NCBI GenBank assembly: GCA_013396525.1
Contig: VWYX01000013.1
Coordinates: 2,251,827-2,315,826 of the forward strand
Origin: Chaetorhynchus papuensis
Lineage: Eukaryota; Chordata; Aves; Passeriformes; Rhipiduridae
Reading direction: 5' to 3'
DNA length: 64,000 nt
In this document: one piece after another, positions 37,859 to 50,400 of the stretch
How the letters are laid out: each line of letters starts with the position of its first letter
Numbering within the stretch: the stretch's first letter is position 1
Notes under the pieces: generated by a model
Told to the model about the DNA's origin: nothing
Database searches by the model: none
Seen by the model: the letters and a program-made list of their open reading frames with translations, nothing else
Program-made: the position numbers and the translations under genes

Positions 37859-38962
37859 AAGAGGAGAGGCCACTTACATGCTGGCTGGTTGGAGACAGGG
37901 CATTGGGAAGAAGGAACCTTGTAGTGTTAGGTCTGTCTCTCCTTTATTCTCTCTCCTGGCTCTCTTTAACAGCAGCTGTCTTTCCTGTGCATGCCACACG
38001 CATCTACTGAGTGAAATAAGGCCAGAGACACTTCTAGCCATGGGCAGAACTGTCTGGAGTGACATAGAGCAATGCAAGCTGAAGGCAAGACAGCTCCCAA
38101 ATTTTTCATCTTATATGTGCCACTGGGGTGTACTTTGAGGTTTGGTTGGGGTTTCAAAGGAAACTGTCACTTTTCAGTTAGAAAATTTGTGGCATTTTGA
38201 GTAATTTAGATAGGAAACAATTTAATTTCTGGTACTAGCTGGTGTATAGAAACGGAATGTGATAATTTTCTGTGTCCAGCATTAGGTAGTTTATGAATTT
38301 GAGATATGGAGGAAAAGTCAGACCTGGATTTATTTTTAGAAGCTGCTGCTCTTTTCCCATATGGACAGGATCAGGAACGCGTTTATAACAGGATTAGCCA
38401 AGTGCATCCTGCAAGGGTAAAGAGGTTAATATTCAGCCATTCATGTTTCACAGCATCTTTTACTCCTTCATTCCTTCATCTCTTGTTCAAGAGTCTTTCC
38501 TTGGTTACTTTAAGCAGAATATAAGCAAGCTGAATACTGGCAATGCCATTTTATATGACCACGGATGAAGTGTGAGCTGAGTAAGGTAGTGTACAATGAT
38601 GGAAATGGTCATGTTGGTGTGTGGGTGCAGCGTTGTCTGTGGTGGCAGTGTACTTTCCGGGGTCCGGAATTATCTGATCCTAGGAATGTAGCCTGCCTCT
38701 AGTGGCATGATATGTTTGTTGAAAGCTGGAAGCAGCTTTTCTTCTGGATGAATGCTCAGTGAGTACCAGAAGGACTTAAGCAAGGTGCAGACAAATATTA
38801 AGTGTCATTTCTGTGAAGCTGTCCACATGAAAAGAAGAGGGAGTTCCCTTGCCCTTATTGTGGGCTAAGAGTAACTGCCCTAAATATTTACAGAACCATT
38901 AACATGTTTTTTGCTGGGTGCAGCATAGGCAAAATAAGATTTGCCTGCATTAAATAAGTAGG

Positions 38963-39546
38963 TGTCATGGTTTAACCTCAGCCAGCAACAGCCCCACACA
39001 AACTGCTCACTCACTGCCCCACCAGCAGGCTCTGGAGACATCTGGAAAAATAAGTGCAAGACTTGTGGGTTAAAGGTGAGAAAATCCATAGGTTGAGATA
39101 AAGACAGTTAAATAGGTAAAGCAAAATCTGCACACAGAGCAAAGCAAGTAATTCATTCACCTCTTCCCATGGGCAGGCAGGTGTTCAGCCATGTCCAGGA
39201 GAGCAGGGCCCCATCACGTGTAGTAGTGACTTGGGAAGACAAACGCCATCACTCCAAACCTGCCCTCCTTCTTCCCCCAGCATTATACACTGAGTATGAT
39301 GCCACATGGCCTGGAATATCCCTTTGGTCAGCTGGGGTCACCTGTCCCAGCTGTGTCTTTTTCCAACTCCTTGTGCAACCCCAGCAGCTGGGTGATTCAA
39401 GAAGCAGAAGTGTCTTGATGATGTCCAAGTGCTGCTCAGCAGTAACAAAACTGTCTCTATATTGTCAACCTGTGTTCAGCACAAATCCAAAATATAGCCC
39501 CATACCAGCCATTGGGAAAAAAATTACCCCAGACAAAACCAGCAGA
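38963..39546 (-). mobile_element. ERV solo LTR, antisense
   Basis: It begins TGTCATGGTTTAACCTCAGC and includes GAGATAAAGACAGTTAAATA, CTTCCCATGGGCAGGCAGGT, CTGGAATATCCCTTTGGTCA and, near the end, CAGCACAAATCCAAAATATA and GACAAAACCAGC. Read in reverse, it has the same start and middle style as the LTR at 36109, so the two are related copies in opposite orientation about 2 kb apart. A possible short duplication GTAG flanks it (38958-38961 and 39547-39550). The open frame 39169-39615 is LTR sequence plus flank, not a gene. Confidence 0.8.
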
Positions 39547-42500
39547 GTAGTCAAGTGGGATTTGAAGATAGTTAATCCTTGTGTCTTGAACGCCCTGACA
39601 AGCAGTGCTTTTTGAACAAACCCCAGCAAGAAGAGGTCAAGTGACATCGATTTTATTTTTATTATAATTATTAGTAGTATTTTAATTTTTTTCTCCCTAT
39701 ATCTTTTGGTTTTGAGTGTTCTCTGTCCTTAACCTGCAGCTGGGGCACCTTTGACCCCAAAGACAGAGGAAGAATTGGTTTCTGCACACATGAATATGTG
39801 GCATGGCAGGCTGTTTCTGGCAAGTTGACTGCTACACAACATCTGATGGGATATGAAGTGTTTTTATGTGTGTTTGTGCCAACACTTGCAGCATAAGTTA
39901 TGACTTAGCAACATGAATGCTTGGGGTCTGCAGGCTGCTAGTGATGCTGATTCAGAACCTGTAGTTAAGAGCTCAATGCTCCTGGCAAGTGTCAGGGGGG
40001 AGGTGTTGTGGGGAAATTGCTGTTTGAGTGATCACTATGATATGCAGTTTGGGGATTAAAGTTTGTATCATACATGTTTTGATAATGTTCCTTTTGTTTT
40101 CTATGTATTACAGACAGGGTAAGGAGAGAAAATAACTTTCTTGGCCCAGGTGAATACCTTGGCATGTATAGGATATATAACTTCAGTTTTTTGTGATTAC
40201 AGTGTGTATTGTGATAAGATAGTGAAAATAAAAGGTGCTGCCACCACAAACTGATCAAGAGCAGACTGATACAAGGGGAGTTTTAACACTCGAGATTTGA
40301 CTTGGTTAATTCTATAGATGCATTCAAGTTGTCTGGCTAGCAACTAAACACCTCCCACAGGTCTTGTTTTTCTTTTGAAATTCCATTTGCCAGAAACCAG
40401 AAGTACCAAGAGCTGGTTATCACAGCCTCTGGAAAGGTGTATCAAGGGGATTAGTTTGAAGCTGTAGAGATCTGTTGCAATGGGAACAGCTGTATGAAAG
40501 TGCTGAGAGCAAAATAGTCACGAAAAGCCAAGACCTGAATATGTTATTAAAGTCAACCCATGGGTAGCACCAGGTCTAAAGCTCACCATTTGTTTTCAAG
40601 CTTCAGTGTGAGAAGTTTGGCTTTCCTGTTAATGATTGGGTATGACCATGGCACCATAACAAGCATTAGGACATCCTGGTGCTGATGTGGTCACACCACA
40701 GCTTGTAAGCCATTCATAAGTTCTTCACCACTGTTGCTAATAGGACATGTCAAATGCTTTTTCCTGAAAGAGGTAACTGTGGTATGTATAAATGACAGGT
40801 TTTATGCACAGTAAACATTAGTTGAAAGGATTTATAAAACTTGCTGATTTATCTGGATAAAATGACAGCTGTGAAAATTTTGGGTTTGGCTTTGTCCACT
40901 GTTTGTATTTTTTGTTGTGCTTTCTGGGGTTTATGGTTGGTTGGTTGGTTTGTTTAAAGTAGATACATTTTTCCAGTATATTTGTTATATTGGCTTGAAA
41001 AGGTGTAAATTTTTGTTTCTTTTATTTCTTAGAAAACTCAAATAGATCAAGCAGTTTTTACTTTGCTGCATTGTCAGGAAGCTTAGAGCTCTGAGGATGA
41101 TATAGGTGAAGAGATGCAGCCTGCCTGTGGTTCTGGTAGTTCGCAGAATCAGTTTAATGAAAATGCATGGTGAATGTTGAATATACTGATGCCACTTATT
41201 TGGAGTTGCATGTGCACTTCAGCTCACAATTGTACTGATTGAGACTTAAATGTAGCTCTGCAAGACAGTCTCTTGAAAGACTAAATAAAGAAATAGCAAG
41301 ACTGAAGGGAACACTTTGTTATCTATCTATCTATGCCTTAAGTAATTTCCTGTAGAGGACTTGATAATTTTTTACAGACCCCTTGCAGGTTTTTTTGTTT
41401 GTTTGGGTTTTTTTGTTGGTTGGCTGGTTTTTTTTTGGTGGGCATGGGGGTTTTGTTTTTGTTTTAGTTTGGTTTTTTTTTTAGGGGGAAGAGGGAGGTG
41501 TGTGTGTATAACTTGCTTACTGCCCAATTTCAAAGCAAACTGACTTACGTTTGTCAAAGATGCTTTGTGTCAGGAGCATATATCCCACCACAAATACCAA
41601 GTCTTAATACTCCTGACTGTAATGAGTCTTTATAATACAGACAGTTAGCAGATGGTCCTAGTCAAAAATATGGATATCTAGAGCAGATTCTCGGGGGGAA
41701 AAAAAGAGATTTCCATGAGGTCGCTGTATTGGGAAACCTGGAAGCCCAGGTGATTGTCCAGTCTTATGGAGTGGGCATAGGACCTGCATTCCTGAGAAAT
41801 GAAATACTGTTGTTAAAAAGGTGTGTTGATATTGGCTTAGAGTTGCTCAGTTATAGTATGGGAAGGAAATGATGATATTTCTATAACCCTGGTAATGTTG
41901 TAACTGCATCTCTTCAGGAATATTGCAGCAAATCTGGTCTTCTGCTTTCCTTTATTAATTGCTGGATGAACTGTAGGCTCACAGCAGTAAGGGGTAAAGT
42001 CTCAACATCGATGACATTCAGTGGGATGCACAGGCAGTAATTGCACAAAGCAGCCTCAGAGCAGAGGACAGTTACAGTAGGTGTCAGTTTGTTCCCAAAG
42101 AAAAGTACAGCTTGAAACAGACCTGGTACAAAGGAATTCACTTTGGCAGGCCCTATCTACGGATCTATATTTGTACTGTGCTGCTTAATATTCCAGTGCT
42201 TTGAGGGACAACTGAAGGAAATTCCTTTGCTTTCTGACACTATATAAAAGTACTGGATAGTGTTAAAAATTCAGAGCAGGCTTTTCATAAAATTACAGAA
42301 GAGGAATTTGTGCAAGGTTAAGGCTGGCTTTGTAGCTTATGGGGGAATGAAGATGGATATGACCTGTAAGCATACTCTGTAGAGCCTGTGTTCTGTCTAC
42401 TGTTTTAAATCATTGAAGTCACCTGCACCTTGATAGACCACTATTGTCACTATTACTTAAGTCTTAATTGTTCAAGAAGACACAAATGAATTTAGTTGCC

Positions 42501-44163
42501 ACTTGCCATTATTCGAGTATTGTCTAAAGCGGATTAATTGAGCCTGGTTTACAGAGTTTGTATCATGCCTGTTTTGGATCTGTTTGCTAGAGTGCCACAT
42601 TTATATTAGTTCACTGCACACAGTTGTGCTCAGAATTTATGGCTAATTGACTGGGCTTTTAAAGCTCTGTCTAAAAATATCTGCACACAGTTTTAGTTCA
42701 GAGTTTTCTGTGGTTACTAAGGGACTGTTTGGAAAATCCAGCCACACAATGCTAAAAATAAATGTTCAGAATTAGAAAAAGAAATAATGTCCGTGTTACT
42801 ATTTGGGTTATTTAATAGTTCTTAATATCTTTATTGACACTGGAGAGATGTAGCAGCACTCTCTGTACATGTATGTGGGTTGCACTTAAGTTTCTGCTTT
42901 TCCTGTTGGTCTCTGCAAAATGAACAGTGCCACATTCTCACAGAGTTGGAGATCTAGGTTTTATATCAAGCCTTAAAAATATGCCTGATCAGGACATCTT
43001 AGCTCCTGCTCCAAGGTGGTAAACAGACATGGTTGGGTAGATGAGCAGTGGTGTTAATACTTCTGTGATTGCTCACTGCTCTTTTTTTTCATGTGCATCA
43101 GTGAAGGGGAAGCCTGGGTTAAAAGGGTTGCTGTTTACTGGCCAGACCTTTTGTTGACACGCAGTATTTCCCTGCGAGCTGGTCAATGGTAATATTGAGA
43201 GAAATAGAAGTGTAATGCTTCCTGTATACATGCAAAGGAGAATATAAACCAGTATGTTTTGTCTTGTCTGTTTTATCACTGTCATATTGATTTATTCTGT
43301 AGCTGTTAAGCTTCCCTCCAAGCTTCCTCTCCTGCTTTCAGTCTTCCTTTTATTTCTCTTGCCTGACAGTGATGAATGCTGCAGGATTTGTTGACAGAAC
43401 TGTTTGGCACTGACAGGCAAGTCTTGTTTAGAGTTGAATTTCCTGAAGACTTTGTTTCTCTATTATTTTCATAAATATCTTCCCTTTTGCCTTCTAGATC
43501 ACACGTAGATAGAGTTTGGCTAGGAAAAGCTGTTCTAGAGAGTCATATCTTCTTACATAATGGAGATAACTCCAGGAAAAAATGAAGCTTTTCTTAAATG
43601 GCCTGTAAACTGGAGAGTAGGCAACTCTGTTCCCCCCTTGCATTCCTGTAGGCAGGAACACATTAGACAAATTAGAAGGGTAAGAACCAACTATTTGCCT
43701 GTGTGCTTGTGTATTCTGTTCCATTTATGTTCTGTTGACTCTGTGTCCTGGCATAGGTCCAGCTCAACAAAGCTGTATGTGTTGGCTCTTGATTGGGAAT
43801 AAATTTTTATGATAGGGAGACAGACTTCTCTTGCATGGGTGATCCTGTAGGTGCAGTTAATGCTCCAGTGTGTTTGCAGTCACAAACAGACTGGCATTCC
43901 TCAGGAGACTTGTAGATAGTTATAGAAGATGAAGAAGGCTAATCTCAGTTCAGTGAAATTTTATGTGCATTATGGCTCTGTTTTATGCTTTGCACATGCT
44001 ATGAAAGTATATCTTGATCTAATCAAGATGTCCCAGAAATAAGGTGTCCAAAAAAGATGGGCTTTGTTTGCAGGCCAAAAAGCAGTCACCATTTGCTTTT
44101 AGTTCTAACTCTGTATCATTGTTGTTAATACACAGGAATAATTTCAAGTGATAATTCCTGTAT

Positions 44164-44690
44164 TTGGCACTGGTGAGGCTGCATCTTGAATCCTGGGTTT
44201 AGTTTTGGGCCCTTCACTGCAAGAAAGACAAGTGCTGGAGCACCTCCAGAGAAGGGCAACAAAGCTGGGGAAGGGTCTGGAGGACAAGCCTTATGAGGAG
44301 TGGTTGAGGGAGCTGGGGGTGTATAGCCTGGAGAAGAGGAGGCTCAGGGAAGACTTTATTGCTCTCTACAACTACCTGAAAGGAGGCTGTAGCCGGGTGG
44401 GGATCTGTCTCCTCTCCCATATAACAAGCAACAGGATAAGGGGAAATGGCCTCAAGCGGTGCCAAGGAAGGTTTACACTGGTACAAAAAATTTCTTCACT
44501 GAAAGGATGGTCAAGCATTGGAACAGGCTGTCCAGGGAAGTGATGAAATTACTATCCCTGGAAGTGTTAAAAATCCATGTAAATGTGGCACTTAAGGTCG
44601 TGGTTTAATGGTGGGCTTGGCAGTGCTTCGTTAATGGCTGGACTTGATGATCTGAAAGGGCTTTTTCAACCTTAATGATTCTGTGTTCAC
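44164..44690 (+). mobile_element. CR1 LINE 3' fragment, sense, with ORF2 C-terminal remnant
   Basis: Starts in TTGGCACTGGTGAGGCTGCA and TTTTGGGCCCTTCACTGCAA and ends TGATGATCTGAAAGGGC, then TTTTTCAACCTTAATGATTCTGTG. A frame at 44205-44543 still reads like the end of the CR1 second ORF (EHLQRRATKLGKGLE, LREDFIALYNYLKGGCS) before decaying. This is a dead 5'-truncated copy, the longest sense CR1 in the window. Confidence 0.95.
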
Positions 44691-46235
44691 TGTGAGTCAT
44701 CCTGGTTGCCAGCATTTTGCATACGCTTCTTTCTGTATTTCTAAGTGTCTGACTTTGGGTGGACCAACCTGCCTGGAAGACTTTACTTCCACAATGAGAG
44801 GTGGGTGTAGGTAAATGACCCAGACTTTCTGTCTGTCGGGGTTATGCCTGGGACATGTCTGGGTTTGGATAAATAATGAATGCCTTTAGGGGAGAACATG
44901 ACAGGGAATGTTTGATGTGGTGTAGAGGAAGCTTCAGGATATGTCTGGAGTATGCAAGAGGAGCAGAAATGCACTGAGGAAAATAGCTATGTATTCAGCT
45001 GCCACTGCAAGTGTTCCTACCAGAACAAGATAAACAGCTTTCTAAACAGCTTTCTGAGCTCAGTCAGCTGTACCACCTGGACTGCTTGATAGTGAAGATT
45101 ACATGTCATCTTCATAAACCACTGCTCTTCAGAAAAGAGTATTTACTTCCACGTTGTTCCAAGGGACTTGTTTTGAAATTTGTCTTATTTATAACAATTG
45201 AAACACCCTTCATGATCCGTGTTTGCAAACAAAACATTTGATTTGTGGTTGAGTTGAAGGCGTTAATCAAATCGAACCCAAATGTCGTCTTTACATTTGT
45301 TTTGCTGAAAATTAATTTTAGTCACCTTAAGAGAAATTATTGTATTATTAGAACAAAATCAGAGTTATTGTTACTATTCCAACATATTTTCATCCTCCTC
45401 AACTGAGTAGCAAAAATTAGTTATTGTACAATACTGCCTGTCACTATTTGCTGTATAGTGGTGTCTATACTGAAAACTTCTGGTTTGGCTGTATGCAGTT
45501 CTTAGTCACTTGTTCCACATACAGAGGCTTAGAGCAGCTCTGTGAGTAACAGTCTGTTGACTAGAACAGCAACTTAACCTAGCCAGGATAGCAGCCTTCA
45601 GCTCAGGGAAGAAAGCAGATGTTACGGCAAATAGGAGGAGGTACTGGTATGAGATGTAACACATACAAGCCTTTTTAGCACCTTAGAGCCTTCTACTGAA
45701 GACCAGTCTTGGCTGCCTTTGTTAATTACTGTGGTGCCTCTCAAGTGACAGTGTCTGCCTGTCTGGACCCCCTGGCTTGGTCACCTTGTTGTTAAAATGG
45801 ATTGGAGCACATCAGGCATGACTGCTAGGGTACCTTGGCTCTGCTTCTACAGCTGTTTTTGTGAAAAGAAAAGACACAGCTGTGACCTGCACTAAGGAGT
45901 TCTGTCAAATGTTCTGAAAAGTCCAGAAAGCCATTGACACCTACAAGGAGATAAACTAGTCAGTACTGGGCGCAGAATCAAGGTGAGGGAGATTTGTTCC
46001 CTTTTTCTTTCAGAGCTGTCATCCAAAAACTTGTTTGTGAGGAGTCTGCAAACAGCACAGTGTGCATCACGGGCTTACTCACCCAGCAGCATGTTGCTGT
46101 GCATCTTCATTGGTGCACAGCACCCACCCAGTGCTCATGCTGCAGCATTTTATCAATTAGCAACTGATGAGCATAGATGACTTGTGATACAAGTGGTATG
46201 TAAGTTCTCCTTTTTTTTTATTTTTCTCCCTCTAG

Positions 46236-46408
46236 GCAGGAAGATCCACCGAGACCTTTTTTGCTGCACTCATGCTTGAGGAGCTCTGATGAAGAAGTAA
46301 GATTCCTGCAAAAATGTTCTCAAGTTCTGGTGTATTGTCTCCTACCCTCAAAGGATGTCCAGTCTGTCAGCTTGCGCATAGTCCTTGCAGAAATACTTGC
46401 AACAAAAG
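46236..46408 (+). CDS. SNX25: SNX25 coding exon 4: PXA domain, middle
   Basis: This 173-base exon lies after the polypyrimidine-rich TTTTTCTCCCTCTAG and before AAAAG|GTAGAT, with phase 2 in and phase 1 out (residues 250-308). It encodes QEDPPRPFLLHSCLRSSDEE, VRFLQKCSQVLVYCLLPS and KDVQSVSLRIVLAEILATK. The LLPSKDVQS loop and the RxxLAEIL helix are characteristic of SNX25 PXA. Confidence 0.96.
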
Positions 46409-47295
46409 GTAGATCAGAGATGATTAACCATTTGTACATGTACAATATCAGCAATTACAAACTTTATTATGTATAAGTCTTGATGCTCTGCTTTTATGTT
46501 CTAAAATTTAATTTCTGTGATAGCCAGTAAGACAGTACATTCACAAAATCAAGCATATACTTACTTAACTCTCATGCCTTGATGCCAGGCTGTTTATCAT
46601 GTTTCAGATTAAAACACAGTTTGTCCTTTCACATTCTCTATTTTTTCATAGAGGAATACTTTTGCAACTTTCCTTGGCATTATTTAGAGTGATTTTATGA
46701 ATAATTCTGGCCTTTTATATTTCATTCAGATGCATAAACACATCCTTAAATCTGTGGATCCTGTAACTGAATCATGATACCATATTTGATTCATTATTTT
46801 ACACTTTGATTTATCCAGTGGTTTTTTTTTTAAATTGAGGGATTTCTATTTTGCTTTTTATTTTATCAACCACACTTTGATATAAATACAGTACATGTTT
46901 TTTATGTCACTGTCAAATCCAGAAATTATGAAGTCCCAAGTATATTACGCAGTTCAGTTTACTTTCAATTTTCATTTATACTGGCCATAATGTCATAGCC
47001 TTCAGAGCACACAGCATAAAGAATGAAAACACTTGGAATTTTCCACACAGAGCTCAGCTTTGTCAATGAACATCAATTTGTGTAATAGAATAACCAGTTT
47101 TATCAAGAAGGTATATGCAATCTCAAATGTACTGACTGGACTTTCTGAACTAAAAGTCCAGAAGACTGGTTTTGGATTTTTTGATTTTTATGAACTTGGA
47201 TATTTATTTTTTCCTTTTATCTGCAGTTTTCATTTGCGAGCCAGCAGTTATTCTTCAACATAAGGATTTTGTTTTAAAATATTTTTCCTCTCCAG
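46409..47295 (+). other. SNX25: SNX25 intron 4
   Basis: The shortest intron here (887 bases), AT-rich, running from GTAGAT to CCTCTCCAG. Nothing else recognised. Confidence 0.9.
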
Positions 47296-47482
47296 TGCTG
47301 AAACCAGTGGTGGAACTGCTGAGTGATCCAGACTACATTAACCGAATGCTACTCAGCCAGCTGGAGTACAGAGAACAGATGAATGAGCATCAGAAGAAAG
47401 ATTACACATATGCTCCTTCTTATGAGGACTTCATCAAGCTCATTAACAGCAGCTCCGATGTTGAGTTCCTGAAACAACTGAG
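47296..47482 (+). CDS. SNX25: SNX25 coding exon 5: PXA domain, C-terminal part
   Basis: This 187-base exon lies between CTCTCCAG and CTGAG|GTATTT, with phase 1 in and phase 2 out (residues 308-370). It encodes VLKPVVELLSDPDYINRMLL, then a charged stretch EYREQMNEHQKKD, YAPSYEDFIKLINSSSDVEF and LKQLR. The PVVELLSDPDYIN motif closes the PXA core and the YEDFIKLI helix follows it. Confidence 0.96.
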
Positions 47483-50400
47483 GTATTTAATGTTTCACTG
47501 TAGCTCATTTAAAACTAAACATGTTTCTTTTCCAGCCCATTACTAAGATTTGAATGAAGTCCCAATGAAGTCCTGTGATTTTTCTTTTTAAGTTTAATTT
47601 TAGATTTCTTTTTTGTTTGGTGAAGCAGAGATAGTAAGGATGATAAGCTACAACATTTGTTAGATCTCTAATGTAATCAGCATTTTAGTTCAGTGGCAGA
47701 AAATGCATAAAAATTCTGCTTAGTAGTATTCTGGAGATGACTGTACTGTTGAAAGGGATAAATGCTTGAAATGTATGAAAGGCATACTGGACTCTTCTTT
47801 GCAACTTGCCGCAGTGGAGCTAGATGAAATATGTTGAATTTCCACTAGTGTGGATGGTTTTCTTTTTATCTGTATGAACTATGACTGGCCATGGTGATAT
47901 GGTGACTATGAACCATAGTGACCCTAGGGACATCCTGCATTCAGAACAGCTTGCTGTGATTCTGTGGCATGGAAAGAAGGGGTTTGAGGTCCAGCATGTT
48001 TTACCACTAGATGAGAGATTTTCCTGGACTGTTGCAGAGAGGTGTTTCCTAATTGCATCCTTCTTAACCATGTTAATGAACTCTACAGAGTTTGTTAAAA
48101 ACTGCAAAAACATCACTGAGCTCCTACATATCACGAGTTTGTTTGATGTTCCTGTTTTCTAATGCAAATAGCACCTGCTCACATTCATACTAATTCCACT
48201 CCCTGTCTCATCTCTTTCTCCTTACATCTTTCATTTTAGTATGAGATATTGCCTGCATCTCAAGCCTGCTTTTCCAAGAATCTGTTGTTTATGCTTATCT
48301 TTAGAGCTGTTTCTCCTCTGATTTCTGATTTTTGTGAAAGGATAAGGAACAGCTGACTAGGAAGCAGGGAGCAGAGATACTACTGTTGTAGATCCTCCCT
48401 TGATGCCCTTGAGTTGGTTTTGTTGAGCAAAGCTTTGGAGGACTCCTGAAAGCATTTCTGGAGTGTTTGTCCAAAGCTCTTACCACCAGCCAGAACTGGT
48501 AATTTTTCCTTTTCCCAGCTCCCCTCTGTTGCTGCTGCAGGCCAGATTTTTCTCTTCTCAAATGGCTGTAGCAACATCTGAAATACCATGCGTATCGATT
48601 ACATTTGGTGAATTCTGTGTCATCTCTTGTGACCCAGAACTTCTATTGGACTTGGCCTGAACAGACCAAGAGATGACTTACTGGGATGGAGTATGTGGGC
48701 TGCATAAATAATGTCATCCTTTCTCTTGTTCTTCTCTTTGATTCTGAAACCACTTGCATTTTTGGGATAGGAAAATACATTTAGGTGATGGTGAAATGAT
48801 TCTGTTGCTTGGCTACTTATTGTTCATCTGTTGTAAAATTTGCTCTTTATTCTGGGACAGTGTGCCTTTCCTGAGAGCAGAAATTAGTCTCTATTAGACT
48901 CTGCCGAAAACCTAATTGACATATTTATTAGCATAATCACACTAATGGATCTGTTTGTTTCAAAAGAAACCCAACTCTTACGTTGTTGTTGTTGTTCAAG
49001 CACATTAATGCTCAGTGTGTTCTCTTTTTATCTGATGGGTCACTTTAAATTGCGTTCTTTAATACCAGAGAGCAGATTTGCTTTATGAATTAATGTGCTT
49101 TTGGCTGCACCTACATTTTTCCTTTCTAGTCTGTGAAGTCCAACTGCCATCATCTTGAAATGTGTTCCTCTACAACCTACAAAATGTTGATCAGTCTGAG
49201 CTGATCAGTACTTTAATGGAAAATGTCCGAGAAAATGTATCTTCTTTTTGAAGAGAAATAGTATTTGATTTTGGAGGTAGTGTTCTTCCATCCTCTGTTT
49301 GTACAGAGCCAGTCTCTGGGATGGTGGTTAAAGAGCATTTCCTGTGGGAGAAGGCATTCCTGTTCTCTTTGTCCTCCAGCACTGTGGGAGCACCCAGAGA
49401 GTGATGGGCCCACCTGTAGTCATCTCAAATTTGTGTAGTCTATTTGGCAAAGCTTTCATGATTAACCAGTGAAAGTTCACAGATTTGCATTAACAAAACC
49501 AAACAGTGGTCCCAATATGGACTGAAAAAAGGAAAAGGGGGTGGTAGTTAGTTGTAATTCACAACAGTGAGCCACAGGGCAAAAAAGGAGTCACAGGCTA
49601 TAAAGGAGTTAAAGATGAAAAAGCAAATAAGCTGTTGAGCACTTATCACTGAGAAGCACAGTAAGAGTCTGTTGGAGTGATGGGAGTGGGGAAAATGCTT
49701 CCAGTTGTCTTACAACAAATAAATTACTGGCATGTTTTGCTTAAACAGAGTTTCCCAGTTAGATGCTATTCTGGGTAATTATGCTCATTAAGAATTCCTT
49801 TTCTTGGTTTTATTTGGAAATAATTTTTCAGTGTCTGTTCTAAGCCAGTGCGTGTCATTCGTGAGCTCTAAGCCTCCTCCTGTTACTTGTAATGTTGCCA
49901 CATAACATCTTGGTCAAGAGCAGATACAAGTAGTAGCAATTTTCGGTGTAGGCTTAGCTCTGAGGGAAATTTATCCTAAGGTGCTACAGTTGCTGGGAAC
50001 TCCTTATTTTTTATACACCATTCCTGTCTCTTGCTTATCTTTGCAGATTGATTACTATCTATTTAATAAAATAAAGATAAAATACCTTGCTCAGTTCAAG
50101 AGGCCATGAGACACTGATAAACATTTCCTCGGGCTCTTGACTGACCACAGTCAAGAAGCCATGGACTCCTGGGTGCTCCTTGATGTATGCACGTGGTGGT
50201 ACAGGAGGGAAGGCTGATAAGGCTTCCTTCCAGACTGGTTTCATTAACCGTTTTGCTAGGCTTTATTGTGATTATAGCCAGGTATTTGTGGTGGGGAAGG
50301 CAGGGAAAACCCCTGGTTCAGTGGAAACCTGTGGGTGAAGGATGTGTGTTGCTCTCAGCCAGGAAGTCAGAAAAGAGGGGGAAGCTCTGTTGGTCTCCTT

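Larger units (their letters stand above)
33934..46235 (+). other. SNX25: SNX25 intron 3
   Basis: About 12.3 kb, the most transposon-rich intron of the window. It holds two LTRs (36109-36990 and 38963-39546), three CR1 pieces, T/G tracts and an unexplained open frame at 35645-35887. Exons 3 and 4 match in phase (2), so no missing exon is needed. Confidence 0.8.

Noticed and set aside
39169..39615. 148-codon plus-strand frame
   Set aside because: It lies inside the antisense LTR and its flank, with no resemblance to a host or viral protein that I can see.
44205..44543. 112-codon frame as a host gene
   Set aside because: It is the decayed C-terminal end of the CR1 second ORF within a truncated LINE.
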